A stretch of 24,653 bases of DNA from Syncephalis fuscata (taxonomy: Eukaryota; Zoopagomycota; Zoopagomycetes; Zoopagales; Piptocephalidaceae), in the NCBI GenBank assembly GCA_025786725.1, contig JAHLTZ010000125.1, positions 1-24,653 on the forward strand, written 5' to 3'. The translations under genes were made by a program, and so were the position numbers. This document shows, piece by piece, positions 9,441 to 19,137 of the stretch. Positions within the stretch are counted from its first letter, which is position 1. Every line of letters begins with the position of its first letter. The notes beneath the pieces were generated by a model. The model saw only the letters and a program-made list of their open reading frames with translations. It was not told where the DNA came from and did no database searches.

Positions 9441-11037
9441 TACGAGTAAAATTTAGTATATATATATTATATTATATTGTTTTATAATGCTAAACAAAGC
9501 ATAATATCAAGCTGAGATGTAGAAATATTGATGTACAGTGGCGATTTATGTCATATACAAAAAGGTGTCACGTGATGCAACAGTGACAATATACCGTTAT
9601 TGTACGCATGCCGGCCTTTCAATATTAGCGATAATTGTGCCGGCTATGGTCTATACTATACAAGAGAGCGAGTAGAATACATTTGAATGCAGATAGAGTG
9701 TATTGCGGCGATAGTCTGTGTGCTAGAGGGGGGTGGTTGTGTATAAAAAGTGCATGTATAAACATAGTGCGTAAAAGGAGTAAAAGGATAAAAGTTTAGC
9801 ACGTTAATTATCGGTTGTTTATTTCGTTATATATATATTGTAATTAATAGATAGAATTGGGCTATATCGCTATAGATGGCCATGGCTTGGATGGCTATAC
9901 AGCCATAATAATGCAGGTAAATGGACTGTATTATGTGGTAGCGATAGTAGTGTGGGAAGATGCGTGAAGCATTATACTAACTGATTGCACAGCGACAACA
10001 TTGGATAGGTAGCGTATTTGCATGCTTCTAGCCATCGTAGATGAGCAACTGTTCAGCTAAGTGTCTAGTTATAGTCACGTGACATACACATTAAGGCAAT
10101 TGTGAGTTGAATGGCAGTATTTTGATGGGAAAAATGTGAAACGGCCTAGTTTGCGTAAAAGTAGGCGAAGTTCGTAAATATTGCAACAAGTGGTGGAGAA
10201 TAGACGGAAAGGCCCCCGGACTGGCGCAGTGCAATGCGGCGGAATCGGTCGGGAAATTAGCAGGCCATCCTGTAAAGGTACGATGATGCGGCGGTCAAAG
10301 CGGTATAAGGCTGTAGGAGCTCGGGATAGTATGACCGGTATCGATGGATAGCGCTTGCAAAAAACGTTACAGATGACCGGGCCGTTTGGCATTTGATTAC
10401 ATATCCGTTAGGTAACTGGCTGTTGAGTGTAATCGTGTAAAATTGCCACCGTATTTATTGATGCAAATTATTAGCATAAATTTGGACAAGACTGTCACAT
10501 TTTTGGTTAGCCGTCCTAATCCAATTTCCAGCCTGTGCTGTGTGATTTGGGACCCCCCAAACGACCCTTTCTACTCAAAAAACACCCCTTTGATAAGTAT
10601 GTAGAAAGGACATAACAAAACAGATTGGTGAAAACCGATCAGTAATGACTTGACTTTTCTCAACAAACATTTATGTTTAATTGACGATCTTTATTGTCTG
10701 ATTCAGTTCGGACGACGATAATTGTCTCTATAATATTTATGTTTATAACATTTATGTTTAATTGATGATCTTTATTGTCTGATTCAGTTCGGACAACGAT
10801 AATTGTCGCTAATAACGTTCATGCTTATGTTTAATATATACAACTGTGTATATCCGCCCCAATTACATTCGTCGATACACGTATTGTGTTTGTATATGAG
10901 GGATATTTGACCACGGTGTTAATCATGTCCAACTCTTGGCTAGATTACAACCGAAGTCAATGGTGCTTACACTTTTGCTTATAACACGGTACTAGTGTGC
11001 ATCAGTCATTGTATCGGGCCTTTTGGTCGGATCAAAA
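9441..11037. other. GC-richer non-coding island
   Basis: Roughly 9540-11300 is visibly richer in G and C than the DNA on either side. It has no intact ORF on the plus strand. The longest frame (10392-10075, minus, 105 codons) has unconvincing composition. A TATA-like GTATAAAA lies at about 9739 after a G-run. CACGTG palindromes occur near 9570 and 10075. This could be an RNA gene, an old mobile element or a regulatory island; none can be recognised. Confidence 0.35.
10667..10811 (+). repeat. Direct repeat of about 64 bp, period 81 bp
   Basis: Copies at 10667-10730 and 10748-10811 differ at only a few positions (GACGATCT/GATGATCT, GGACGACG/GGACAACG, GTCTCTA/GTCGCTA). Both contain ATTGTCTGATTCAGTTCGGA. 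The high identity shows a recent local duplication. Confidence 0.85.
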
Positions 11038-11129
11038 AATGAAGCTGGTGTATTATTGTTACCAAATGTTGGTATAAATAACACCTGGACAGTCTCTCGA
11101 TGTACGTCGTCGACAGTCCAAGCTTCATT
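11038..11129 (+). other. Three-way-junction palindrome (structured RNA or DNA element)
   Basis: An outer 9-bp inverted repeat, AATGAAGCT (11038-11046) and AGCTTCATT (11121-11129), encloses two adjacent hairpins with no spare bases between them. The first is 11047-11085, with stem ends GGTGT/ACACC and an apical TACCA/TGGTA. The second is 11086-11120, with TGGAC/GTCCA then GTC/GAC. Both hairpins have internal mismatches. The nested fit suggests selection for a folded RNA or a foldback element. No known RNA family is recognised. Confidence 0.4.
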
Positions 11130-12160
11130 ATTTCAACTCGCCGGTACCGCAACAAACGGTGTTACATATTTATATGTGATGCGCTGTGCGTTGTAGGTCG
11201 GCATGTTTCACGCAGATCTTTATGCCGTGTTTAATTGATATCTATATGACACACATTGATGTTGTATAGTATTCGATTAGACCGTCGTATAGCATTTGTG
11301 ACGAAAAAGGTTGAAAGACTAGCAATAAGCAAATGCTACTATTATATTACAATCAAAATTAAGAAATAGGGGCGTATTTTTAAAGCAATATTTTTATTGT
11401 TGCAAGTTAGACTAAAATCTAATTGGCCACATTGCTTTAAAAAATACAATATTTTTATATTCAAAATATTGTATAACACGTCTTCAATATGCACAAATGG
11501 CTGCTTATCTTTCAACAAAACATTAATTTCAAGGTTAGTAGTATTTATTATTATTTAAGCGTTATCAAATAAAAATAGTTTAAAGTTCTAGCAGTAATTA
11601 AAAAGCTATGTATAAAATAAAGTTTTATTTTTTATTTTAAGGCATAACATTTAAATAATATGTTTTATATTGTAAATTAGTGCACTGTCGTTATTTTTAC
11701 AACAATGGTCAATTTGCTGGTTGGATAAGACACCAAATAAAAGATAAAATCAAAGTTGGAGTAGAGTCAATACTAATACTTATAGTATTTGATCAAATAA
11801 ATGTGACATTTAAACATTTTGAATGTGTTTTATCTGTTAAAAATATATAATAATGGCATCTGCCAAAACAAAAAATGATACACCTTAATAATACAAAGTA
11901 TTAATATTAATACACTTATTGTTAACTTTAAATAGTAATTGTAACGATGTAAATATGCATCGAGTAAGAGAAAAAAACGTTAAATTTTATTTAATAAACC
12001 AAAATAATTATATATTTATGTAACTAAAACTTTCTATAACTGAGTGTTTAAGCAATTGTTAGTAAATCTAGCATTGTAAATGTTACAGCAACATTAATGC
12101 ATTTTTAATACCAATTAATATAGTCAATACATTTTCAACAATACTGGGAAAGAATGCTTT
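11130..12160. other. AT-rich spacer, nothing recognised
   Basis: There is no protein-like frame on either strand. The first 170 bases belong to the GC-richer island; the rest is A/T-rich with short runs. Confidence 0.5.
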
Positions 12161-12600
12161 GGACGTTCACGTCGTCTTTCCTGTGAGTAGTAGATCTTAG
12201 GAAGATCTACGAAACTAACACAAAGCAAAATTAGATAGTGGTCTGACTAGCCGTTACTCTGGTCTGTAGAGGAGTTGATTGAATGTAGCCTGGAGAACTA
12301 CAAAATATAAAATAAAATACATAACTAATGGTAAATTTTTAAAAGAATTTCATTGTGATCATATTACAGTGTTTTTTAAATAATAAGTTTTTGGAAAAAG
12401 AAATAGATGATATAATAACTGGAGGAGTAATAGAATTATCGAATAGCCCCTGGTAATTTCCAATAGTGTTAGCTAAAAAGAAATATACACATGCAAGGCT
12501 GTTTGTAAAAGCACTTTACTTGAAAACATACTTAAAAGCACTAGTAAATAATCCCTTTAAGCATAGAAAGAGAACATGAATAACCAACACACTTACTATG
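12161..12600 (+). mobile_element. Ty3/gypsy-type retrotransposon relic (reverse transcriptase fragment)
   Basis: From 12385 the plus strand reads KFLEKEIDDIITGGVIELS, then NSPW, TAA at 12454-12456, then FPIVLAKKK. This is the conserved start of Ty3/gypsy reverse transcriptase (EKEIDKLL..GII.PS.SPWASPIVLVKKKDG). The reading degrades after about 12505. The upstream 12160-12300 is GC-richer and contains a short palindrome (TAGATCTT AGG AAGATCTA at 12191-12209), but no LTR pair or primer site could be shown. It is an old, truncated fragment. Confidence 0.65.
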
Positions 12601-13073
12601 CGTGTAGTGCATCAACTGTCATATTGGCTATGTTTCATATCAACAGCGCTAATTACAATAAATGCGTGGCAAATGATGGTTTATTCAGCAGGGGTATAGT
12701 TATTTAATCTGGATTCAATTGCAATTGTCTAACAGCTTAAAGTGACTTGCTATGTGTAATCATAAAATATAGTTGTTATAGTTATACGGTTTTTACCATT
12801 ATAAGAATTCAAAATTCACTTACTGACTGTTTTAAATGTTGATATGTTATTACACAAAAAACACTATATAAAAAATATTAAATACTATAAATAAAGAAAT
12901 ACACTCTTTTAATCCCTTACATTCCTAACCGCTTTGTTAAGTTTCCTAAAACTATTATACTGTTATTGCTTAACCAAATTATATGATTCAATGAAATTTA
13001 ATTTAAACTTCGTTGTACGTAAATTAAGGTTTTCTCGTCAGGGTCCTTTGCCTGACTCTGCATTTTAACTGCC

Positions 13074-13340
13074 GACAGTATCATAAATACTTAATGCCGT
13101 GGGCCAAACATTAGATAAACAACTTTTTCTACTTCCAATTACTTTTAGCTTATTTTTAAGTTCATACAGTTGCAACTTCTGTGTAAATTACTGAATAAAG
13201 CTATTTATTGATAATAAGAGTTGTTAAGCTATTAATTAATAATATTTATTGCTTTAAATAATTAACAATTGACTAAGCTACCTTCATTACTCTTTCTCTT
13301 TTATTCAAATTGCTTAGCAAACATTACATTACCATAAACC
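13074..13340 (+). repeat. Dispersed repeat, copy 2
   Basis: This is the partner of 7188-7440, with the same block order (GACAGTATCATAAATA, CAACTTTTT, TTTAGCTTATTTTTAAGTT, ACAGTTGCAACTTCTGT, AAATTACTGA). Just upstream, 13030-13062 holds a small hairpin, GTCAGG/CCTGAC. The family is unknown. Confidence 0.5.
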
Positions 13341-14596
13341 TAGTTGTGTAATAACATAACAATTGCTGCACCATGCACTGATTTATGATTAAAATAAAAT
13401 GGACAGTATAAACATTACATTGTTTATAGATGCTATAGCATACGGTTAAAGTGTTCATAGTACATTGCAACAATTACGTATTAATTTCGTAATTAAACAT
13501 GTGTGAGACATGCATGCGAGATTTACAATACCACTTACTATTAGCCTTATTATCAGTATCTAGTAGTAACATTTTAATAAACGACATGTTTTTCTGTTTA
13601 AAATTTATATTTGTTTCACCACGTATACAAACCATTATCCATAAATCCTCCGTATTAAATGAATGTAAATTACGACAGGAATTTTACAATATATTAATAA
13701 ATACACGACTCAAACTTAAAAAAGATAAATTTAGATTTATAGCACGTAATCATATTGTTATTGTTCTATAAATTTAGATACAGCAACATTTGGCGAGCAC
13801 ACCAGGACCGACTTAAACCATATTTTCCGCCATGGTTGAGCATGAGGACGCACTCTAATCTAATGCGAGGGAATGTTAATGTTTTATAATTGTCAGGCAA
13901 ATAAGAACATGACAAAGCCACACGAATATTATCATCATCAATTAGCGGGTGACGATGATAATGCTGTTATTATTACTAACATTGTCATCATCACCATCAC
14001 CATCATTGTTATTACTATTAATATCAATACCTTTTATTTATAAAATAAATGTATATAAATCACCTGATAAGTCATCCAAGTGATGACCGGTCACTTGAAC
14101 TTAACTAAGAATCACCTGAGCTATCCTTTCTCCCTCTCAATTACAATATATATTAGGCCCACTATTAAATAACAAAATAAAAATTATTTGTTTTATTCTT
14201 AATTTTAGTTTCATTTAAAATTTTTTCACAGTTTACAAATTATATAAACTGTGCCAATACGCTAAATAACTTTCAATTGATTATTTTAATTTATTAACAC
14301 TACTTGACTAACACAAGACCAATACTGACCAAGTATTTGAGTTATCAAGATAAGGTGAGCAATTCTTGTACAACTAACTTGTTATTTAGGTACACAGTCA
14401 AGATTAGATGTTGTTTAGTCAATTTGTTGCTGTATCTAAATTTACAAAATAATAATAACATAATATTAGGAATAAAAATAGACAATGCTTTATTATGTGT
14501 GTGTGTGTGTATTGTTAAGCTATTTTATAGCTGCAATATTTGTTGGTAAATGTATTGTGCTAACAATGCTAAATATGTAATTTTCATATTAAAATA

Positions 14597-14627
14597 GTCA
14601 GGGATCGTCAGGGGCCGTCAGGGATTA
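14597..14627 (+). repeat. Triple decamer CGTCAGGG(A/G)(T/C)
   Basis: Three consecutive 10-bp units read AGTCAGGGAT, CGTCAGGGGC and CGTCAGGGAT. They stand out as GC-rich in AT-rich DNA. The GTCAGGG core also occurs at about 13036. Tandem spacing of one helical turn could suit a protein-binding array; no function is known. Confidence 0.6.
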
Positions 14628-15062
14628 TTGGCTACATACCAATATTATTCATATAAGTGTAATGAAGGTGCTGTAATTAATATTGGCATACTTTTAACAC
14701 TTGGTTTGTCGTAACAAAAGAGTTGTTACTACTCAACTTGTTACACGTGTATTCAATCTAAATAGCAAGTAACATTAGAGATCACAAGGTTAAATATACA
14801 ATTATATTGCATCATATTACGAATAATTATTGTTTTAAAACATAATAATGTAGTTTATTACGTGCGTAAAAAGAAACTCATACAAAAGGACGAGCGTCTA
14901 TTTTTAATTCAAGAAAATGCATGTATGCAAAAAGGGAGTGCTTGCGCGATCCTATAGTTGAAAAGAAACAAAAACAGAGAGAGAGAGAGAAAGGAAAGAA
15001 ACGAGAAAAGGAAATAAAGCAAGTCTTGAAAGACTTGTAGTCTATGCAGTGTATACACGCGT

Positions 15063-16671
15063 CTATGCAGGTTTCCGACCGGTAATGATAAGTACATCGA
15101 TACTGGCGTCGAAGGCCGCCACTTCTTCTTCTAGCGCTTTAACTGCCCATGCAAGCTGTTCGGCTGTCACGCCCAGATGCTCAACACTTGCTTGGTAGCC
15201 TTGAACAAGAGCCTGGCGAACTCGCAGTGCCTGTTGACTATGCACACCATCCTTAGGATTAAGCGTAAAGCGCAAACGTAGACAGGTGACCTGTTCAAAA
15301 CGTGCGTTTCGATACTCTGTTTGCTCGAAGATGGTCGAGGCGTATTCGCTTTTAGTGTCGTCTTCGTGTGCGGCATCATTATTATGGTTACTGTTATTTG
15401 ACGCAAGACTAATAGCGGTAGAGCTGCTTGAAGAACGTGTGTGTCCATCGTTGTTGCCGTTACCACCACTGCCACTACTGCTTCGATTATTGAGCCGACT
15501 TGATTTGCGTGAAATTGGCTTATCGGCCTGTGAGAGTAGCATGTCGCAAATGGCCGAAGCAGATACTGCATTATTTACACCATCAGCCTCTGCGTTGGCA
15601 TAGGCAACTGCATAGTCTACCGGTCGCATAATATCAACTTCGGTTGTTCCAGAATCGCCAACCATAAGACCGGCTAGATTCTCCACCATGGCAACATCGA
15701 CACCGCGTTTCTCTAGTACGCGCATGTGCCAGTCATTAAGCAGTTTACAGATGGGACCGCCACCATGAATAAGATTGTCAGTTACAACTAGTTCGACACT
15801 GCCACCAGGGGCACAGACGCGACGCAGCTCATCAAGTAATAGTGGCCATTCGTCAGAGGGAACACCCATTTCCAAAAATCGCTGATAAACAAAGTCAAAC
15901 GATGCATCTGAGTAGGGAAGACCTGAATAAAACAATAGATATAGCGTTAATTATTTGATCATTCCAGTGTAATGTAATGCTTGCTTACCTTTTAATACAT
16001 CGCCTAGATCAAATTGGCAATTTTTTGGAATAATATCACGTGGCTGTACATCGCTAATATCAATACCAACACATCGAGTGTTTGGAAATTCACTGGCCAT
16101 TTCCTAATAAATTGCATAGTCGCGATTAGCTGATGTGGTAAATATTACAGCTCGTGTTCTACTTACCAATAGCCAGGCGCCAGACCCGGTGCCTACATCA
16201 AGAACGGAACTGGGCTTTTTCAGTTTCGTTACATAGTTGTTGTGTAAAATCTGCTTTAAATGAAAATGCATTTGATCCATACTAAATTGCTAAATTAATT
16301 TAAAATCTATTAATAGCTGTTATTACTTACACTTCTAGCTGCTCATTATCGCTAGGAAGGGGGTAAGGCGTGGCTAACAAAGTTCTTTCCAATAATTGGT
16401 TATATGATTGTGACCGAAAGCGTGGCGAAAATGGAACGTGTTGCTGCAGCCAATTGGCAATGGAAGGCTGGCTGGATGGGGTGCGAGGACTTTTGAGCTC
16501 ATGATACGGCTGATGATCTGCATTGCAGTTGCCCAGGCAGCATTCTGATGAAAAACTGCTAGTGTCGTCGATGGGCCCGTGAATACATTTGCCGAATGAT
16601 TCAACCGCAGATTTTGAGCTACCACTGTTGCCAGAAAGGATAGAAAGTACGCCGCGAAATTTCATAATCAA
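15063..16671 (-). CDS. Class I SAM-dependent methyltransferase (fungal UMTA/LaeA-like type), intact
   Basis: Four exons, 16671-16331, 16281-16167, 16103-15989 and 15922-15063, join with canonical GT..AG introns of 49, 63 and 66 bp. They encode 476 residues from ATG to TAG. Motif I is VLDVGTGSGAWLLEMA (about 140-155), followed by VGIDISDVQP, the acidic post-I motif. Next come LPYSDASFDFVYQR (192-205) and WPLLLDELRRVCAPGGSVELV (216-236), the usual motifs II/III of this family. The first 113 residues are Ser-rich and probably disordered. A second disordered Ser/Asn/Gly segment at about 330-375 interrupts the C-terminal part, which ends in IDVLIITGRKPA. The substrate is unknown; relatives act as small-molecule methyltransferases or regulators. 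It starts 66 bp from the end of the GPCR-like remains on the same strand. Confidence 0.9.
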
Positions 16672-16737
16672 TATGTTATTGTTGTCGAAGATAAATTTAA
16701 TATCAAAAAGTTGGGCGCAGTTGATTCTAAGTTCGCC

Positions 16738-17112
16738 TTAGCAGATACAGCTGTCTAACAACATAAAAGGGTACTGATGAAAAAGAAAAGAAAGATAAGA
16801 ATACGACACAGTGGCGATAATTGAAAACGCCAGCAGATAATCGCAAATAAAATCGATAGACGCGCTAATAATAAGAAACGAAGAAGCTGGAATGGCGAAA
16901 GATGCCGTGTTTACGCATACTATATAAAGAATACAATACGGCTGGCGGAGTTTAAAATCAATCTCCGTGACTTGTGAGGCGAGACCAATGCGGTTGGCCT
17001 GGGCGACACCAAGCGGCAACACTGACAATGGTAAAAAAAGAACACCAAGCCTTGCCAAAAAATTTTGCATTAACTTGCATCTGAGACAAAGGGGATGTTC
17101 GTGCGTGTGCAC
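16738..17112 (-). pseudogene. GPCR-like membrane protein remains, C-terminal part
   Basis: The minus strand is open over 124 codons ending at TAA 16738-16740. It is strongly hydrophobic, with LGVLFLPLSVLPLGVAQ, then a polar loop holding one Cys (FKLRQPYC), then CVNTASFAIPASSFLIISAS and LLAFSIIATVSYSYLSFLF. This order resembles TM4, extracellular loop 2 and TM5-6 of fungal GPCR-like receptors. The frame has no ATG start: it begins at GTG 17112 and a stop lies just upstream, so it depends on an upstream exon or is broken. Read with the ectodomain-like frame upstream on the same strand, it suggests one receptor gene whose TM1-TM3 part cannot be read. The assignment is tentative. Confidence 0.35.
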
Positions 17113-17261
17113 GAATAATCAGCATCCATCAATCTTGCGTCGTCTGATCATGGCCAGCATGGCTACAACGTGCACGACCCGCCATCATTTTGTCTGGTGC
17201 CTGTTTGTTCTCTATGGCGAACATCACTTATCTCTTAAACACTGCCATGCAGCCAAAAGTA

Positions 17262-17640
17262 TCATATGACATGAGGCCCATTCAGTTTGTGCGCCCAGAA
17301 ACTAGTTGGCAGCTCGTTGGAGGTTGCTATAAAATGATTTAGGAGTAAATCAGACAATAGATACTCAGTGTGCAATACACGTGTAGAATGAAAAAACATT
17401 CCGCTATTGGCCGAGGCCAAGGCGCTGCTACAACAGGTTATGCCACACTGATTGTTCGGCGGTAATTCGACCGCTGCATACCTATTTTCAGCAACGGCTG
17501 ATGCATGCCATTCTAATTTAATACACGGCACTATTACATGATCTGACGGCAGAATCGGACAATTATACATTTGACACTTTGTAATAGATATCGCACAAGG
17601 AACCAAGCAGCCAAGTAATTAAAAATACACTGACTTGCGG
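17262..17640 (-). pseudogene. GPCR-like protein remains, Cys-rich N-terminal ectodomain
   Basis: The frame (start not ATG; a TTG lies at 17606) reads CQMYNCPILPSDHVIVPC, then AAVELPPNNQCGITCC and VLHTEYLL. The pattern CP...VxLPC...LPxNxxCGxxCC is what I recall from ectodomains of GPCR-like proteins in early-diverging fungi. An ATG near 17640 starts MCTASQCIFNYLAAWFLV, which looks like a signal peptide but is in another frame. The expected first membrane helix is missing after VLHTEYLL. A frameshifted or unspliced relic fits best; a chance ORF cannot be excluded. Confidence 0.35.
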
Positions 17641-17665
17641 TGCACATAAGTATACAGGGCCTATT

Positions 17666-17692
17666 GCACGTCATCATAGGCATGTGACGTGC
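17666..17692. promoter_or_regulatory. Perfect inverted repeat with CRE-like half-sites
   Basis: GCACGTCA (17666-17673) and TGACGTGC (17685-17692) form an exact 8-bp inverted repeat with an 11-bp spacer. Each arm contains the bZIP/CREB half-site TGACGT. It lies just upstream of the GPCR-like remains, where a promoter would be expected. Factor binding is inference. Confidence 0.4.
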
Positions 17693-19050
17693 TCGGCCAG
17701 GATCGTCGCTACTGCTACACAGCGGTGGTGTATTGCCGCCAGCGAGTAAAGCGTGTGTTGGGTAATGTCAAATGATAGTGACACCTGTTTTCGTATTGGG
17801 CAAATGATGCATGGACCAAAAAGCAATCTGGTAATATTCCAATGTAGCATTTTTGTCTGGGACCAACAGGAATCACTTCAAGGTAGTACAAATGAAAATG
17901 GCGCTATCTTTTTCTGTTAAGGCGAACATTCTATCAACCAATCAATAGAAATCAGCAATAAAGATGCAATTAAATCAATACTCGTTAAGTGAACCAGGTG
18001 AAACACTACAACAGTCTCAAGCCATACGTTTCATTATTCGGCTTCATATGGTGTCTCAAGATTGCTTGTTTATGAGTTAGGAGGAAATGGACAGCGTGAC
18101 AAATTAATATTTAACAACAGTTTGCTAATGCCGGCCATTCCGCTCGCTCAGCTGAAATAATACCATGATTTAATTTTACTCGTCCCAATATAGGCAAAAT
18201 ATGATTTTACGGATGCACAAAGCACAGAGTATTTAATACTAAGGCCACAACGATAAATTTTAAAAATTACAGCTTCTAAATAAAAACTGTTTGCCTTTAA
18301 CCTTTATAGTGCTGTTTCACCAACATAGCATTTTATTCTTTTTAGAAAATATAAGCCTCCATTTAACGGAAAAACTATAAAAATTTTAATAAGCAATTGG
18401 ATATGAAACACATGGCATCAACAACAATGTTATGTATTCTTTAAAAATATCGTTTTCACATGGGAGTATTGCTTGTCATGCAATGTTGACTTGGCACCTT
18501 ACAATGTATTTTGAAAAAAACAGGCAAAACAGTTAAACTAAACAACGAAAGCTCACAAAGCAACAAAAACTAAAACTATTATCATTTAATAAAAATAAAC
18601 CCAATAAGTGATAACTCATGCGAATAACTATGATACTTGGCTTTGTATTAATTATATGAACTATTGAGAATATTCGTTATATAGTTATTGTGCCATTTTT
18701 AATTTTGAAATGCCAGAAGTAATGAACAAACAATACTTTAGTGTTGCAATAGCTCATAATTCAAGTTGTTTGTTGCAACAAAAATTTAAAATAGGCCTTG
18801 TACCAATTAAATGCCCTATCAGTCAAAACAATAGCAAAATGATTGTGCTACATTATTGCCGTGTTACGAAAACACTTCATTCTACATGACATGGTCGAAC
18901 CGTGTAATAATATAGCATAAATTGATATGTAGATTTCTACTGTGTACATGTGGGATTATTGATAGTATAGTGTTATCTATATAAATAGTAAGTATACTGG
19001 GGCAACCATTAAACTGTATATTACCTACACTACGAAGACACTAATAATAA
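17693..19050. other. Gene-poor flank, nothing recognised
   Basis: The first 450 bases are moderately GC-richer and may be upstream sequence of the GPCR-like locus. From about 18130 the DNA is AT-rich with no protein-like frame on either strand. Confidence 0.45.
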
Positions 19051-19137
19051 TAATTTAGTCATGTGATTTTTAATATATCTTTATTACCATATATGGCAAT
19101 AATAATTAATATTGCATATAATCACGTGACCAAATTA
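19051..19137. mobile_element. MITE-like palindrome with TA target duplications
   Basis: An 83-bp near-palindrome (19053-19135) is bordered by TA on each side. The termini ATTTAGTCATGTGAT and ATCACGTGACCAAAT are inverted repeats with two differences. The centre ATTACCATATATGGCAAT continues the pairing. TA target duplications and a foldback structure are typical of Tc1/mariner-type MITEs. It cannot encode a protein. Confidence 0.6.

Larger units (their letters stand above)
12601..15062. other. AT-rich gene-poor stretch with repeats
   Basis: This holds dispersed-repeat copy 2, GAT/ATC microsatellites (about 13930-14010), a TG run (about 14494-14510), a triple decamer (14597-14627) and a GA run (14976-14991). 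Two plus-strand frames (13499-13771 and 14304-14549) have no recognisable motifs and look like AT-rich background. The last 100-150 bases form the 3' flank of the methyltransferase gene. Confidence 0.5.

Noticed and set aside
10075-10392. 105-codon minus-strand ORF in the GC-richer island
   Set aside because: No motif, no splice-linked neighbours and odd composition (Arg, Pro, Cys, Thr mix); it is more likely the shadow of non-coding sequence.
11038-11129. Hammerhead ribozyme
   Set aside because: Although it is a three-way junction, the conserved CUGANGA and GAAA core sequences are absent.
13499-13771. 90-codon plus-strand ORF
   Set aside because: Starts inside AT-rich repeat sequence, shows no domain motif and has no supporting exons.
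14304-14549. 81-codon plus-strand ORF
   Set aside because: Start is not ATG, and its CVCVC segment comes from the TG microsatellite.
15286-15603. Plus-strand ORF of 105 codons and overlapping minus frame 15167-15571
   Set aside because: Both are shadows of the methyltransferase exon, which has the conserved motifs.
16967-17269. Plus-strand 100-codon ORF with FVWCLFVLYG
   Set aside because: Lies opposite the GPCR-like remains and has no recognisable domain; not enough to support a gene.
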